A stretch of DNA of 64,000 bases from Erwinia tasmaniensis Et1/99 (GCF_000026185.1 NC_010694.1:2790001-2854000), one strand, 5' to 3'; shown: positions 26,955-38,195, counted from the stretch's first letter. Notes: generated by a model from the sequence alone, not told the origin. A program made the numbers and translations.

Positions 26955-27533
26955 ATGTTAAAAAAAGTTATCTTCCCCCTGCTGGCCGTATTTATTCTGG
27001 CCGGCTGTGCAAATAATAGCAGCACGCTTGATGTTGCTCCGAAAATTGAGTTACCCCAGCGCGACCCAGGCCTGATGGCTACCACTGTCAGCATCACGGG
27101 TGCCGACAGGCGCAGCGATCAGGCGCTGGCGAAAGTGAATCGTGACGGCCAGTTGGTCACGCTTACGCCTTCGCGCGATCTGCGTTTCCTTTTGCAGGAA
27201 ACGTTGGAAAAACAGATGACCGCACGCGGCTACATGGTCGGACCCAGTGGTGCAGTCGATCTGCAGATCGTCGTCAATAACCTGTATGCCGATGTCACCC
27301 AGGGCAATGTCCGTTACAGCATTACCACCAAAGCGGATATTTCCGTCATCGCCACCGCCAAAAACGGCAGTAAGCAGGTGAAAAACTACCGTCAGACCAA
27401 CAGCGTAGAAGGGGCATTCTCGGCAACCAACGAGAAAATCACCAATGTTGTTAACGCGGCCTTAGGCGATGTTATTGCCGACATGGCGCAGGACACCAGC
27501 GTTACCGAGTTTATTAAACACAACGCGCGCTAA
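26955..27533 (+). CDS. yajG: YajG family lipoprotein
   Basis: Predicted outer-membrane lipoprotein, 192 residues, with a lipobox ILAG-C18 after a short signal peptide. The body matches YajG, with VAPKIELPQRDPG at the mature N-terminus and a beta-rich middle part (SRDLRFLLQETLEKQMTARGY). It is followed 44 bases later by ampG in the same direction, as in E. coli, so the pair probably forms an operon. The biochemical role is not known. Confidence 0.94.
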   Translation: MLKKVIFPLLAVFILAGCANNSSTLDVAPKIELPQRDPGLMATTVSITGADRRSDQALAKVNRDGQLVTLTPSRDLRFLLQETLEKQMTARGYMVGPSGAVDLQIVVNNLYADVTQGNVRYSITTKADISVIATAKNGSKQVKNYRQTNSVEGAFSATNEKITNVVNAALGDVIADMAQDTSVTEFIKHNAR

Positions 27534-27577
27534 CTCTCCCCGGCCCGGCAGGACGCCGGGCCTGATTTAAGGTTCGT

Positions 27578-29062
27578 ATGCCCAATCAATATCTGCAGAT
27601 TTTCACGCGCCGTAATAGCGCCCTTCTTTTATTACTCGGCTTCGCTTCCGGCCTTCCGCTGGCGCTGACGTCGGGTACGCTGCAAGCCTGGATGGCGGTT
27701 GAGAATGTCGATATCAAAACTATCGGCTTCTTTTCCCTGGTCGGCCAGGCCTACGTGTTCAAGTTTCTCTGGTCACCACTGATGGACCGCTATACGCCGC
27801 CGTTTCTTGGCCGCAGGCGTGGCTGGCTGCTTGTTACGCAAATATTACTGACGGTCGGCATTGCGTTAATGGGGTTTATGCAGCCCTCTCACGACCTGAC
27901 GCTTTTGGCCGCGCTGGCAGTGCTGATTGCCTTCTGTTCGGCATCCCAGGACATCGTATTTGACGCGTGGAAAACAGACGTACTGTCGGTGGCCGAACGC
28001 GGCGGTGGTGCGGCAATCAGCGTTCTGGGATACCGGCTTGCGATGCTGGTTTCCGGCGGTCTGGCGCTCTGGCTGGCGGACCGTTATCTTGGCTGGCAAG
28101 CTATCTGGTGGCTGATGGCTGCCATGATGCTGCCTGGGATCATAGCCACCCTTTTGGCAAAAGAGCCGGACGGTACGGTGGGGCGCCCGCGCTCGCTGGA
28201 AGAAGCCGTGGTTGCCCCGCTACGCGATTTTTTTAGTCGTAACAATGCCTGGCTGATCTTGTCATTGATCGTCCTCTATAAGCTGGGCGATGCCTTTGCG
28301 GCCAGCCTGACCACCTTCTTTCTGATACGCGGCGTCGGGTTTGATGCGGGGGATGTTGGACTGGTCAATAAAACGCTCGGCCTGGTGGCGACCATTGTCG
28401 GTGCTCTGGCCGGCGGCGTATTGATGCAGCGTCTGAGCCTGTTCCGGGCTTTAATGCTGTTCGGCATTTTGCAGGCGGTCTCCAATCTTGGCTACTGGGT
28501 ACTGTCGGTCACTGATAAAAATCTTTATAACATGGCCGCAGCGGTCACCGTCGAAAACCTGTGCGGCGGCATGGGTACGGCCGCCTTCGTGGCGCTGCTG
28601 ATGACCCTGTGCAACCGGTCGTTTTCCGCCACCCAGTTTGCCCTGCTCTCTGCGCTCTCTGCGGTGGGTCGCGTTTACGTTGGGCCAGTCGCGGGCTGGT
28701 TTGTTGAAAGCTGGGGTTGGCCAACCTTTTACGCGTTCACCGTAGTGGCCGCCCTACCGGGTCTGCTGCTGCTGGCGGGCTGCAAATCGACGCTGGAATA
28801 TGCGCAGGATCACAGTGATTTTCCGCCGCGTAGCACCCGGCTTTCAGGCTATCGTTGGGCGCTGCGCGCGCTGATTTTAGGTTTCGCGCTGCTGGCAGTC
28901 TGGTTACTGTTACTGATGCTGGAGGCGCTGGGATGGCTGGCCGTTAGCGGGTTGAGCACCCTGCTGTTTGAGAGCGGTATCATATTGCTGCTGGCTGCCA
29001 TTGTGCTCGGAACCTCGCTCGACTATCTCGCGGCGCGTAAAAGCAACCAGCCAGGTCAATAA
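27578..29062 (+). CDS. ampG: Muropeptide permease AmpG
   Basis: Inner-membrane MFS-type importer of GlcNAc-anhydroMurNAc peptides for cell-wall recycling, 494 residues with about fourteen membrane spans. The N-terminal GFASGLPLALTSGTLQAWM is the family signature, and the loop after span 2 has FLGRRRGWLL. In species with an inducible AmpC beta-lactamase it supplies the inducing signal; no ampC is in this window. It follows yajG closely. Confidence 0.96.
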   Translation: MPNQYLQIFTRRNSALLLLLGFASGLPLALTSGTLQAWMAVENVDIKTIGFFSLVGQAYVFKFLWSPLMDRYTPPFLGRRRGWLLVTQILLTVGIALMGFMQPSHDLTLLAALAVLIAFCSASQDIVFDAWKTDVLSVAERGGGAAISVLGYRLAMLVSGGLALWLADRYLGWQAIWWLMAAMMLPGIIATLLAKEPDGTVGRPRSLEEAVVAPLRDFFSRNNAWLILSLIVLYKLGDAFAASLTTFFLIRGVGFDAGDVGLVNKTLGLVATIVGALAGGVLMQRLSLFRALMLFGILQAVSNLGYWVLSVTDKNLYNMAAAVTVENLCGGMGTAAFVALLMTLCNRSFSATQFALLSALSAVGRVYVGPVAGWFVESWGWPTFYAFTVVAALPGLLLLAGCKSTLEYAQDHSDFPPRSTRLSGYRWALRALILGFALLAVWLLLLMLEALGWLAVSGLSTLLFESGIILLLAAIVLGTSLDYLAARKSNQPGQ

Positions 29063-29228
29063 GGTCGCGTAATTTTCGCCAGGAGGATCCGGGGTTAAGT
29101 TAGCCACAACGCGCTGGCTGACTTAGCCCATTCAGGCTGGTGACGCCCCGTTAATGTGAGCCAGGACGGAGACCATCGTCCGACCAATGTTAAATTTACC
29201 AGAAGAATTTTTTTTCCGTTTTAGGGGG

Positions 29229-29256
29229 CAATTGACTAAGTAAAACTTATCAATTG
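29229..29256. repeat. Long inverted repeat upstream of cyoA
   Basis: CAATTGACTAAGT and ACTTATCAATTG are complementary except for one bulged base, with an AAA loop; flanking GGG and CCC could extend the stem. No T-run follows, so a terminator for ampG is doubtful. Confidence 0.5.
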
Positions 29257-29516
29257 TCACCCAGCCCTGCTTTATTAATAACCGGTGCGTAACTAGCGTA
29301 AGTTAAAATCAACGGTCATTATGATAATTTTATGTTAAATAATTGGGGCAATATCGACTGGTTATAGCAATTACACTTTCTGTAAGGTTATTTAAATCAG
29401 ATTTTGTTATATTAGCGCCAACCCTTTGCCAGCATTCACATTTTGTCACCTTCGGCAACAGATGTGACAGCGTTTGCAAAAGGTGTCAACACCCTGCTGA
29501 CACAACCTGTTGCAGG

Positions 29517-29545
29517 TTTACAGTACAGAAACCTTCCCGTAAAAT
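29517..29545 (+). promoter_or_regulatory. cyoA promoter
   Basis: TTTACA (29517-29522), 17 bases, then TAAAAT (29540-29545). Both boxes are close to consensus and lie about 50 bases before the cyoA start. Confidence 0.7.
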
Positions 29546-29593
29546 GCAGCCACACTTAAACGACAATAGAGCCCTTGTCATTGAGGTCGTTAA

Positions 29594-30532
29594 ATGAGAC
29601 TCAGTAAATACAATAAAAGTTTGGGGATTCTGTCATTAATCGCAAGCATGGTTTTATTAAGTGGTTGTGATAGTGCGTTATTGAATCCCAAAGGACAGAT
29701 TGCGATGGAGCAACGTTCGCTGATTTTGACGGCTTTCGGCCTGATGATGATCGTCGTTATCCCAGCAGTCTTGATGGCCGTGGTGTTCGCCTGGAAGTAT
29801 CGGGCATCCAACACTAACGCAAAATACAGCCCAAACTGGTCACACTCTAACAAAGTGGAAGCCGTGGTATGGACTGTTCCCATCTTGATCATTGTTTTTC
29901 TTGGCATCCTGACGTGGAAATCCACTCACGCTCTGGAACCAAGTAAACCACTGGAATCTGATGCTAAGCCTGTTGTGATCGAAGTCGTATCGCTTGACTG
30001 GAAATGGCTGTTCATCTATCCGGAACAGGGTATTGCTACCGTTAACCAGATTGCTTTCCCGGCTAACCGTCCTGTGAGCTTCAAGATCACCTCTAATACC
30101 GTCATGAACTCCTTCTTTATTCCTACCCTCGGTAGCCAGATTTACGCTATGGCGGGAATGCAGACTAAGCTGCATTTGATTGCGAATGAAGCCGGCACCT
30201 TTAACGGTATCTCTTCCAACTTCAGCGGTCGTGGATTCTCTGGTATGAAGTTCAAAGCGATTGCGACACCTGACGAAGCTACCTTCGACCAGTGGGTTGC
30301 AAAAGCAAAAGAATCTCCAGAAACCCTCATGACAATGGATGATTTTAACAAGCTGGCTGCGCCTAGCGAAAATCACCCGGTGGAATTCTTCTCAAGTGTG
30401 AAACCTGAACTGTTCAAAGATGTTATTGGCCAGTTCCAGATGAACCACGGCGGAAGCATGGAAATGTCTCACGGTGCAGGCCATGAAGGCATGGATATGA
30501 GCAATACCGCTCACGCGGGAGCCGAGGAATAA
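29594..30532 (+). CDS. cyoA: Cytochrome bo3 ubiquinol oxidase subunit II
   Basis: Membrane-anchored subunit of the haem-copper quinol oxidase, 312 residues. A lipoprotein signal peptide ends at LLSG-C25; two membrane helices follow (about 43-70 and 88-110), then the periplasmic cupredoxin domain (about 125-230) with [19 protein letters not shown]. As in other quinol oxidases the CuA ligands are absent. The C-terminus is rich in His and Met ([15 protein letters not shown]), as in E. coli. First gene of cyoABCDE. Confidence 0.97.
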   Translation: MRLSKYNKSLGILSLIASMVLLSGCDSALLNPKGQIAMEQRSLILTAFGLMMIVVIPAVLMAVVFAWKYRASNTNAKYSPNWSHSNKVEAVVWTVPILIIVFLGILTWKSTHALEPSKPLESDAKPVVIEVVSLDWKWLFIYPEQGIATVNQIAFPANRPVSFKITSNTVMNSFFIPTLGSQIYAMAGMQTKLHLIANEAGTFNGISSNFSGRGFSGMKFKAIATPDEATFDQWVAKAKESPETLMTMDDFNKLAAPSENHPVEFFSSVKPELFKDVIGQFQMNHGGSMEMSHGAGHEGMDMSNTAHAGAEE

Positions 30533-30536
30533 TACG

Positions 30537-32528
30537 ATGTTAGGAAAATTAACCCTGGATGCCGTTCCTTACCACGAACCGATTATCGTGGTAACGATCG
30601 CCGCCATTATTCTTGGCGGTCTTGCCATTGCCGGAGCACTGACCTACTTCGGTAAATGGAAATATCTCTGGACCGAGTGGCTGACGTCTGTTGACCACAA
30701 AAGACTCGGCATCATGTACATCATCATGGCATTTGTCATGATGCTGCGCGGCTTTGCCGATGCGGTAATGATGCGTAGCCAGCAGGTGCTCGCCTCTGCG
30801 GGTGAAGCCGGATTCCTGCCACCGCACCACTACGATCAGATTTTCACCGCCCACGGCGTGATTATGATCTTCTTCGTAGCGATGCCGTTTGTTGTGGGTC
30901 TGATGAACATCGCTGTTCCTCTACAGATCGGCGCACGCGACGTGGCCTTCCCGTTCCTGAACAACCTCAGCTTCTGGTTCACCGCTGTGGGTGTGGTGCT
31001 GGTTAACCTGTCACTGGGTGTGGGCGAGTTCGCGCAAACGGGCTGGCTGGCTTACCCTCCACTCTCGGGGGCGGAATACAGTCCGGGAGTCGGCGTTGAC
31101 TACTGGATATGGAGTCTGCAGCTTTCCGGTATTGGTACAACCCTGACAGGTATCAACTTCTTCGTGACCATCATGAAGATGCGCGCGCCCGGCATGACCA
31201 TGTTTAAAATGCCGGTGTTCACCTGGGCTTCCCTGTGCACCAACGTGCTGATCATCGCCGCGTTCCCGGTTCTGACCGTGACCCTGGCCCTGCTGACCCT
31301 CGACCGTTATCTTGGTTTCCATTTCTTTACCAATGATATGGGCGGCAACATGATGATGTACGTCAACCTGATCTGGGTTTGGGGTCATCCGGAAGTTTAT
31401 ATTCTGGTTCTGCCGGTCTTCGGTGTGTTCTCGGAAGTGGTTGCTACCTTCTCCAAAAAACGTCTGTTTGGTTACACCTCACTGGTATGGGCAACGGTAG
31501 TCATTACCATCCTGTCCTTTATCGTGTGGCTGCACCACTTCTTCACCATGGGCGCGGGTGCCAACGTTAACGCCTTCTTCGGTATTATGACGATGATTAT
31601 CGCCATTCCGACCGGTGTTAAGATCTTTAACTGGCTGTTCACCATGTACCAGGGCCGCATTCAGATGCACTCTGCGATGCTGTGGACCGTAGGCTTCCTG
31701 GTCACCTTCTCTGTAGGTGGTATGACCGGGGTTCTGCTGGCCGTGCCGGGTGCGGACTTCGTGCTGCACAACAGCCTGTTCCTGATTGCTCACTTCCATA
31801 ACGTGATTATCGGTGGTGTGGTGTTTGGCTGCTTCGCGGGTGTGACTTACTGGTTCCCGAAAGCATTCGGCTTTACGCTGAATGAAACTTGGGGTATCCG
31901 GGCATTCTGGTTCTGGATAATCGGCTTCTTCGTCGCCTTTATGCCGCTGTATGTACTGGGCTTTATGGGTATGACGCGCCGTCTCAGCCAGGATATCGAC
32001 CCGCAGTTCCACCCAATGCTGGTTATTGCCGCGTGCGGTGCTGCGCTCATCGCCTGTGGCGTTGCCTGTCAGCTGATTCAGTTCTACGTCTCGGTACGTG
32101 ACCGTGAGCAGAATCGTGACCTGACCGGTGACCCGTGGGGCGCGCGTACTCTGGAGTGGGCAACCTCTTCTCCACCGCCGTTCTATAACTTTGCTATTGT
32201 TCCTGAAGTTCACGAACGTGATGCGTTCTGGGAAATGAAGGAAAAAGGTGAAGCCTACAAGCGTCCGGCCCACTATGCTGAAATTCACATGCCGAAGAAC
32301 AGCGGTGCGGGTGTGGTTATCGGTTTCTTCAGCCTGATCTTCGGTTTTGCTGCCATCTGGCACATCTGGTGGCTGGTAGGCCTGTCATTCCTGGGCATGA
32401 TCGTGTCCTGGATCGTCAAGAGCTTTGACGAAGACGTGGATTACTATGTTCCTGTTGCCGAGATCGAAAAAATCGAGAATCAGCACTTTGACGAAATTAG
32501 CAAAGCAGGTCTGAAAAATGTCGACTGA
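30537..32528 (+). CDS. cyoB: Cytochrome bo3 ubiquinol oxidase subunit I
   Basis: Catalytic subunit, 663 residues with about fifteen spans, holding low-spin haem b, haem o3 and CuB. The metal ligands are visible: the histidine in FTAHGVIM, the cross-linked HPEVY motif in [12 protein letters not shown], the adjacent pair in WLHHFFTMG, and the two haem histidines in [12 protein letters not shown]. It reduces oxygen to water while pumping protons. It starts four bases after cyoA and overlaps cyoC by 11 bases. Confidence 0.98.
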   Translation: MLGKLTLDAVPYHEPIIVVTIAAIILGGLAIAGALTYFGKWKYLWTEWLTSVDHKRLGIMYIIMAFVMMLRGFADAVMMRSQQVLASAGEAGFLPPHHYDQIFTAHGVIMIFFVAMPFVVGLMNIAVPLQIGARDVAFPFLNNLSFWFTAVGVVLVNLSLGVGEFAQTGWLAYPPLSGAEYSPGVGVDYWIWSLQLSGIGTTLTGINFFVTIMKMRAPGMTMFKMPVFTWASLCTNVLIIAAFPVLTVTLALLTLDRYLGFHFFTNDMGGNMMMYVNLIWVWGHPEVYILVLPVFGVFSEVVATFSKKRLFGYTSLVWATVVITILSFIVWLHHFFTMGAGANVNAFFGIMTMIIAIPTGVKIFNWLFTMYQGRIQMHSAMLWTVGFLVTFSVGGMTGVLLAVPGADFVLHNSLFLIAHFHNVIIGGVVFGCFAGVTYWFPKAFGFTLNETWGIRAFWFWIIGFFVAFMPLYVLGFMGMTRRLSQDIDPQFHPMLVIAACGAALIACGVACQLIQFYVSVRDREQNRDLTGDPWGARTLEWATSSPPPFYNFAIVPEVHERDAFWEMKEKGEAYKRPAHYAEIHMPKNSGAGVVIGFFSLIFGFAAIWHIWWLVGLSFLGMIVSWIVKSFDEDVDYYVPVAEIEKIENQHFDEISKAGLKNVD

Positions 32529-33132
32529 AACTCTCACTAAACACCACGACGCCCATGCGGAGCATGGGCATCACGATGCGGGAGCCAACAAAGTCTTTGG
32601 CTTCTGGATCTACCTGATGAGCGACTGCATCATTTTCGCAACCCTGTTTGCGACTTATGGTGTCATGGTTAACAACACCGCAGGCGGCCCGGCAGGAAAA
32701 GATATCTTTGAACTGCCGTTCGTACTGGTGGAAACCGCCCTGCTTCTGTTGAGCTCCATTACCTATGGTTTTGCCGTCATCAACATGAACAAGGGTCAGA
32801 AAGGTGCGGTCATTGGTTGGCTGGCGATGACCTTCCTGTTTGGTCTGGGCTTCATCGGCATGGAAATCTATGAATTCCATCACCTGATTGCCGAAGGCTT
32901 CGGTCCTGACCGCAGCGGCTTCCTGTCAGCCTTCTTTACGCTGGTAGGTACGCACGGTCTGCACGTGACTTCCGGGTTGATCTGGATGCTGGTGTTGATG
33001 TATCAGGTCGCTAAACGCGGTCTGAGCGACAGCAACCGTACGCGTATTATGTGTCTGAGCCTGTTCTGGCACTTCCTGGACGTTGTGTGGATCTGCGTAT
33101 TCACCATTGTTTACCTGATGGGGGTGATGTAA
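32518..33132 (+). CDS. cyoC: Cytochrome bo3 ubiquinol oxidase subunit III
   Basis: Five-span accessory subunit, 204 residues. The N-terminus is His-rich ([14 protein letters not shown]) before [20 protein letters not shown]. The subunit III fold has the conserved [14 protein letters not shown] and [13 protein letters not shown] segments. Its start overlaps the cyoB end and its stop overlaps the cyoD start (TAATG), indicating coupled translation. Confidence 0.97.
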   Translation: MSTETLTKHHDAHAEHGHHDAGANKVFGFWIYLMSDCIIFATLFATYGVMVNNTAGGPAGKDIFELPFVLVETALLLLSSITYGFAVINMNKGQKGAVIGWLAMTFLFGLGFIGMEIYEFHHLIAEGFGPDRSGFLSAFFTLVGTHGLHVTSGLIWMLVLMYQVAKRGLSDSNRTRIMCLSLFWHFLDVVWICVFTIVYLMGVM

Positions 33133-33461
33133 TGAGCCATCCTGCAACTGAACATGGCGCTTCTCATGGTAGCGTGAAGTCTTATATGATCGGCTTTATC
33201 CTGTCGATCATTCTGACCGGTATCCCATTCTGGATGGTGATGGACGGTGGCGCTTCTAAAGCGACCATCCTCGCCGTGGTTCTGGTGTGTGCAGTTGTCC
33301 AGGTGCTGGTGCACCTGGTGTACTTCCTGCACCTGGACAGTAAGTCCGAGGGGGGCTGGAACCTGATTGCTATCGTGTTTGCAGCACTTATCATCCTGAT
33401 TGTTGTTGTCGGCTCGCTGTGGATCATGTGGAACCTCAACTACAACATGATGAGCCATTAA
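33132..33461 (+). CDS. cyoD: Cytochrome bo3 ubiquinol oxidase subunit IV
   Basis: Small three-span subunit, 109 residues as in E. coli, needed for assembly and stability of the oxidase. The ATG at 33132 overlaps the cyoC stop. A longer frame beginning at 33051 runs inside cyoC and is ignored. [17 protein letters not shown] is the recognisable family segment. Confidence 0.96.
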
Positions 33462-33471
33462 CCGAGCTACT

Positions 33472-34362
33472 GTGATGATTAAGCAATACCTGCAAGTGAC
33501 AAAACCAGGAATTATTTTCGGGAATTTAATTTCTGTTATCGGGGGATTCCTGCTGGCTTCTAAAGGCAGCATCGACTATTCCCTGTTTCTCGCCACTTTA
33601 GTCGGTGTCTCGCTGGTGGTCGCATCGGGTTGTGTTTATAACAACTTTATCGACCGTGACATCGACAAAAAAATGGAGAGAACCAAGAATCGGGTGCTGG
33701 TTAAAGGCCTCATCTCTCCGAAATTAAGCCTGGTTTATGCAACCGTGTTAGGTATTGCTGGCTTCGCGCTGTTGTATTTCGGAGCAAACCCGCTGGCGAT
33801 GTGGCTGGCGGTGATGGGGTTTGTGGTTTATGTCGGCGTTTACAGCCTGTACATGAAACGCAACTCCGTCTACGGCACGCTGATTGGCAGCCTGTCAGGA
33901 GCCGCACCGCCGGTCATCGGCTACTGTGCGGTTTCCGGACAGTTTGATGCAGGTGCCCTGATCCTGCTGGCTATCTTTAGCCTGTGGCAGATGCCGCATT
34001 CTTATGCGATTGCCATCTTCCGCTTTAAAGATTACCAGGCCGCCAACATTCCGGTTCTGCCGGTGGTAAAAGGGATTTCGGTAGCCAAAAACCATATCAC
34101 GGTGTATATCATCGCGTTTATGGTTGCCACGCTGATGTTGACCCTGGTGGGCTACGCTGGCTACAAGTACCTGGTGGTGGCGTCCGCCGTTAGCGTCTGG
34201 TGGTTGGGAATGGCGCTTTCAGGTTACAAAACCCAGAACGATCGTGTCTGGGCGCGTAAACTGTTCGTGTTCTCGATTGTGGCTATCACCGCGCTGAGCG
34301 TGATGATGTCCATCGACTTTATGACTCCAGCCTCGAAAGACCTGCTTACCTATATCGGTTAA
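33472..34362 (+). CDS. cyoE: Protohaem IX farnesyltransferase (haem O synthase)
   Basis: UbiA-family membrane prenyltransferase, 296 residues with about nine spans, that adds a farnesyl group to haem b to make the haem O used by CyoB. The two Asp-rich motifs are present: [15 protein letters not shown] (about 58-72) and [15 protein letters not shown]. The start is GTG at 33472 or the next codon, ATG at 33475. Last gene of the operon, followed by a terminator. Confidence 0.97.
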
Positions 34363-34383
34363 CCGCAGGCCACATCTCTGCAC

Positions 34384-34403
34384 AGGGCGCGATTTCGCGC
34401 CCT
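34384..34403 (+). terminator. Terminator of cyoABCDE
   Basis: AGGGCGCG and CGCGCCCT form a perfect 8-base stem with an ATTT loop, followed by TTCTTCTT, 21 bases after the cyoE stop. Confidence 0.88.
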
Positions 34404-34492
34404 TTCTTCTTGTCATAAATGCTTAAAAAGTAATATTTTACCCGCCCTGCCCTGACGCATAAAATAGAGCAACTAAGAGCATTGAGGTAGTC

Positions 34493-35854
34493 ATGAACGA
34501 TAATAAAATGACTCCGGTTGAGCTGCGTGCAACCTGGGGTTTAGGGACGGTTTTTTCCCTGCGTATGCTGGGAATGTTTATGGTACTTCCCGTTCTTACC
34601 ACCTATGGCATGGCATTACAGGGAGCCAGTGAAACGCTTATTGGGCTAGCCATCGGCATATACGGTTTAGCGCAGGCCGTTTTTCAAATTCCTTTCGGGC
34701 TTCTCTCCGACCGCATTGGCCGTAAACCGTTAATTATCGGTGGACTGCTGATCTTCGCCATCGGTAGCGTTATCGCTGCCATGACAACGTCTATTTGGGG
34801 AGTGATCCTCGGCCGCGCGCTACAGGGTTCCGGCGCGATTGCCGCCGCCGTTATGGCTCTGCTGTCAGACCTGACGCGTGAACAGAACCGCACCAAGGCG
34901 ATGGCGTTTATCGGTATCAGTTTTGGCATTACCTTCGCCATTGCTATGGTGCTGGGGCCGATAATCACCCATGCGCTGGGCCTGCACGCACTGTTCTGGA
35001 TGATTGCCCTTCTGGCCGTATGCGGCATTGCTATCACCCTGCTGGTGGTACCTTCGGCGTCAAGCCACGTGCTCAATCGTGAATCGGGCATCGTCAAGGG
35101 CAGCATTCGTGATGTTCTCGCCAACCGCCGTCTTGTTAAGCTCAATATCGGTATTCTCTGCCTGCATATTTTGCTGATGTCGAGCTTTGTTGCCCTGCCC
35201 GGCCAGTTTGAACAAGCAGGGTTCCCCGCCAGCGAACACTGGAAAGTTTATCTTTTTACCATGCTGATCGCGTTCGCTGCCGTACTGCCCTTCATTATCT
35301 ACGCCGAAGTAAAACGCAGGATGAAGCGTGTGTTTGTCTGCTGTGTGGCGCTAATGCTGGTGGCTGAAATCGTCTTGTGGGGATCGGGTAATCATTTCTG
35401 GACGCTGGTTCTCGGCGTTCAGCTGTTCTTTATTGGTTTTAATCTGATGGAAGCGATACTGCCATCGCTGGTCAGTAAAGAGTCCCCGCCAGGTTATAAA
35501 GGCACCGCGATGGGTCTCTATTCCACCAGCCAGTTCATTGGCGTGGCGATTGGCGGTAGTATGGGCGGTTGGGTATTTGGCCATATTGATGCGCAGAGCG
35601 TATTCCTGCTCGGCGCGCTGATTGCGGTCGCCTGGCTGTTACTGAGCCTGAGCATGAAGGAACCGCCCTATGTCAGCAGCCTGCGGATCACTCTTGAGCA
35701 TTGTGGTCTGGATAAACTGAGCCTGGAACAGAAATTAAAATCACATAATGGCGTGTCAGACGTGTTTATCGTGCCCGAAGAGCAGAGCGCCTACGTCAAA
35801 ATTGACAGCAAGGTTACCAACCGCGCCGAGTTGGAGAAACTGATTGCGGGATAA
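34493..35854 (+). CDS. yajR: MFS transporter YajR
   Basis: Major facilitator permease, 453 residues. Twelve spans (about 15-390) are followed by a small cytoplasmic ferredoxin-like YAM domain (about 390-453, ending AYVKIDSKVTNRAELEKLI). The motif A loop GLLSDRIGRKPLI between spans 2 and 3 is intact. The E. coli protein is of known structure and is proposed to be a drug/proton antiporter, but its natural substrate is not established. Confidence 0.95.
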   Translation: MNDNKMTPVELRATWGLGTVFSLRMLGMFMVLPVLTTYGMALQGASETLIGLAIGIYGLAQAVFQIPFGLLSDRIGRKPLIIGGLLIFAIGSVIAAMTTSIWGVILGRALQGSGAIAAAVMALLSDLTREQNRTKAMAFIGISFGITFAIAMVLGPIITHALGLHALFWMIALLAVCGIAITLLVVPSASSHVLNRESGIVKGSIRDVLANRRLVKLNIGILCLHILLMSSFVALPGQFEQAGFPASEHWKVYLFTMLIAFAAVLPFIIYAEVKRRMKRVFVCCVALMLVAEIVLWGSGNHFWTLVLGVQLFFIGFNLMEAILPSLVSKESPPGYKGTAMGLYSTSQFIGVAIGGSMGGWVFGHIDAQSVFLLGALIAVAWLLLSLSMKEPPYVSSLRITLEHCGLDKLSLEQKLKSHNGVSDVFIVPEEQSAYVKIDSKVTNRAELEKLIAG

Positions 35855-35886
35855 CCGCCACCGGGTTTGAGTTCCCTGTCAGTAAA

Positions 35887-35915
35887 ATCCTGACATACGC
35901 ACAGTATGTCAGGAT
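35887..35915 (-). terminator. Terminator of yajQ
   Basis: ATCCTGACATAC and GTATGTCAGGAT form a perfect 12-base stem with a 5-base loop. On the minus strand TTTTAC follows. It lies between convergent yajR and yajQ and may serve both. Confidence 0.8.
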
Positions 35916-35942
35916 AAGCACAGCACCAACCGAAAACGTCAG

Positions 35943-36434
35943 CTAGTCGCGGAAGTTCTTAAACTGGAACGGCTGCCCCAATTCACCCTTGCGTACCAGC
36001 GCCATCGCGCCCTGCAGATCGTCGCGTGATTTACCGGTCACACGGACTTCATCGCCCTGAATCTGCGACTGTACTTTCAGCTTGCTGTCTTTAATCAGCT
36101 TAACCAGCTTTTTGGCGATATCGGTTTCGATGCCTTTCTTCATTTTCGCATCGACGATCCAGCTTTTACCGCTGTGCTCAATCTGCTCCGGAACCTCAAG
36201 CGCCCCGCCCTCTATCCCGCGTTTTAACAGTTTTTCGCGCAGGATATCAACCAGCTGTTTTACCTGGAAATCAGATTCGCTAGAGACTTTGATCGACTCA
36301 CTTTTTTCATTCAGCTCGAAACTGGCCTGAACGCCGCGAAAATCAAAGCGTGTGGATATCTCACGGTTAGCATTGTCTACCGCGTTACGCACTTCCTGCA
36401 TATCAATTTCAGAAACGATATCGAAAGATGGCAT
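35943..36434 (-). CDS. yajQ: YajQ family nucleotide-binding protein
   Basis: Cytoplasmic protein of 163 residues with two ferredoxin-like (double-split beta) halves. The N-terminus [20 protein letters not shown] and C-terminus [18 protein letters not shown] are strongly conserved. Members bind nucleic acids or nucleotides, and relatives in Xanthomonas bind cyclic di-GMP. The role in this organism cannot be read from sequence. It diverges from panE. Confidence 0.96.
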
Positions 36435-36571
36435 GATCTATTCTCCTGATACTAAAGTGACAGGCATAATACCCGCTTGCAGCGGGTAAATAAAACCACC
36501 GAAGCTGAAAGCTAAAATAATAAGCAGGTATGCTTCAAGCTGGTCAAGCAACCCGCATGCGGGGAGGAACA

Positions 36572-37492
36572 ATGAAAATTACCGTACTGGGATGTGGAGC
36601 CTTAGGGCAAATCTGGCTAGCCGCGCTTGAACGGCAGGGGCACGAGGTCCAGGGCTGGCTACGGGTTCCGCAACCCTATTGTTCGGTGAATGTGATCGAT
36701 CTGCAAGGTGCGACGATTAATAAGACCTTTATCGCCAATGACCCGGTTTTTCTAGCCGAGAGCCAACTCCTGATCGTCACACTGAAAGCCTGGCAGGTCT
36801 CCGAGTCCGTGAGAAGTCTGCAATTTACTCTCCCCGAACGCTGCCCGATACTGCTGTTGCATAACGGTATGGGAACCCTGGAGGAGTTGAAAAACCTGCA
36901 TCAGCCACTCTTACGCGGCGTGACGACCCACGCCGCAAAGCGTGACGGCACGGTAATTATTCATGTCGCCTCCGGCATTACCCACATCGGCCCCACCACT
37001 GCGGCGGGAGCCGAGTTAAGCGATTTAGCCGAGGTGCTGCACTGCGCTCTGCCGGATGTTGCCTGGCACAATAATGTGGCTTCCGCCGCGTGGCAAAAAC
37101 TGGCGGTTAATTGCGTGATTAACCCCCTGACGGTTTTTTATGACTGCACCAATGGTGAACTGGCTGAACATCGTCAGGAGATTGAGTCCCTGAGCGATGA
37201 GGTAGCCGCCGTTATGGAGCGTGAAGGCCAGCATATATCGCGCGAATGGCTTATCGACTATGTGCTGGAGGTGATTCGTACCACCGCCGCCAATACTTCC
37301 TCTATGCTCCAGGACATTCGCGCCCAGCGCCGCACCGAAATCGACTATATCAACGGCTACGTCATTCGTCGCGCACGCGCTCAGGGTTTGAATACCCCTC
37401 ATAACACCCGCCTTTATGAATTTATTAAGCGAAAGGAACAAAATTATGATCGAGAAACCATCGGTTCTGGTCTGCCTGGCACCTGGGAGTGA
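36572..37492 (+). CDS. panE: 2-dehydropantoate 2-reductase
   Basis: NADPH-dependent reduction of ketopantoate to pantoate in coenzyme A biosynthesis; 306 residues. The N-terminal Rossmann motif is GCGALG (about residues 7-12). The catalytic lysine lies in [13 protein letters not shown] (about 175) and the C-terminal helical domain has [31 protein letters not shown] supports the ATG at 36572; the frame from 36530 is ignored. It overlaps the next gene, yajL, by 47 bases. Confidence 0.95.
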   Translation: MKITVLGCGALGQIWLAALERQGHEVQGWLRVPQPYCSVNVIDLQGATINKTFIANDPVFLAESQLLIVTLKAWQVSESVRSLQFTLPERCPILLLHNGMGTLEELKNLHQPLLRGVTTHAAKRDGTVIIHVASGITHIGPTTAAGAELSDLAEVLHCALPDVAWHNNVASAAWQKLAVNCVINPLTVFYDCTNGELAEHRQEIESLSDEVAAVMEREGQHISREWLIDYVLEVIRTTAANTSSMLQDIRAQRRTEIDYINGYVIRRARAQGLNTPHNTRLYEFIKRKEQNYDRETIGSGLPGTWE

Positions 37493-38042
37493 AGAAACCG
37501 AGGCGGTCACCACCATCGATTTGCTGGTGCGCGCCGGGCTGAAAGTGGTCACTGCCAGCGTTGCTGATGACGGCAACTGTGAAATCATTTGCTCACGCGG
37601 GGTCAGGCTGTTGGCCGATGCGCCGCTGGTGGAAGTCGCCGATGAAGATTTTGCCGCCATCGTTTTGCCGGGCGGCCTTAAAGGGGCTGAATGCTTTCGG
37701 GACAGCCCCCTTCTGGTGGAAACTCTCCGTCACTTCAATCAGTCAGGGCGCATCGTTGCCGCAATCTGTGCCGCCGCCGCAACCGTGCTGGTCCCGCACA
37801 ATCTGTTCCCGGTAGGGAATATGACTGGCTACCCGGGGCTGAAGGATAACATCCCATCAGAGAAATGGATGGACAAACGCGTGGTGTGGGATCGGCGGGT
37901 CAATCTGCTGACCAGCCAGGGGCCAGGCACCGCCATTGATTTTGCCCTGAAGCTCATTGATTTGCTGGTAGGTAAAGAAACGGCGCGTGAAGTCGCCGCG
38001 CAGCTGGTTGTGGCTGCCGGGATCTATGATTACCGCGATTAA
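37446..38042 (+). CDS. yajL: DJ-1/PfpI family protein deglycase/chaperone YajL
   Basis: Oxidative-stress protein of the DJ-1 superfamily, 198 residues. The reactive cysteine is in [12 protein letters not shown] (nucleophile elbow, about residue 108) with the conserved glutamate in [11 protein letters not shown] near residue 16. Reported roles in E. coli are chaperone activity and repair of glyoxal-modified proteins. The ATG at 37446 lies inside the end of panE and has AAAGGAAC before it, so the two genes are probably translationally coupled. Confidence 0.94.
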   Translation: MIEKPSVLVCLAPGSEETEAVTTIDLLVRAGLKVVTASVADDGNCEIICSRGVRLLADAPLVEVADEDFAAIVLPGGLKGAECFRDSPLLVETLRHFNQSGRIVAAICAAAATVLVPHNLFPVGNMTGYPGLKDNIPSEKWMDKRVVWDRRVNLLTSQGPGTAIDFALKLIDLLVGKETAREVAAQLVVAAGIYDYRD

Positions 38043-38195
38043 AATTTATCGTTTTGCCAGTGCGCGCATCAGGCATCGACGATGCGGTGAGTTTTGCGTC
38101 CGGCCAGCGCACCATCACCCAATATAGCAATCGGGTAAGGATGACAGGTCTGGCCGGGTACGCGGTACGGCTAAGCCCGGAGGGAGCTGGCCGAA

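Larger units (their letters stand above)
29063..29593. other. Regulatory region upstream of cyoABCDE
   Basis: 531 bases without a gene, AT-rich in the middle. It holds a long near-perfect inverted repeat at 29229-29256 and a good sigma-70 promoter at 29517-29545. Just upstream of the promoter, TGTGACAGCGTTTGCA (about 29463-29478) is a weak CRP-like site. ArcA or Fur control is known in E. coli, but I cannot assign those sites with confidence. Confidence 0.6.
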
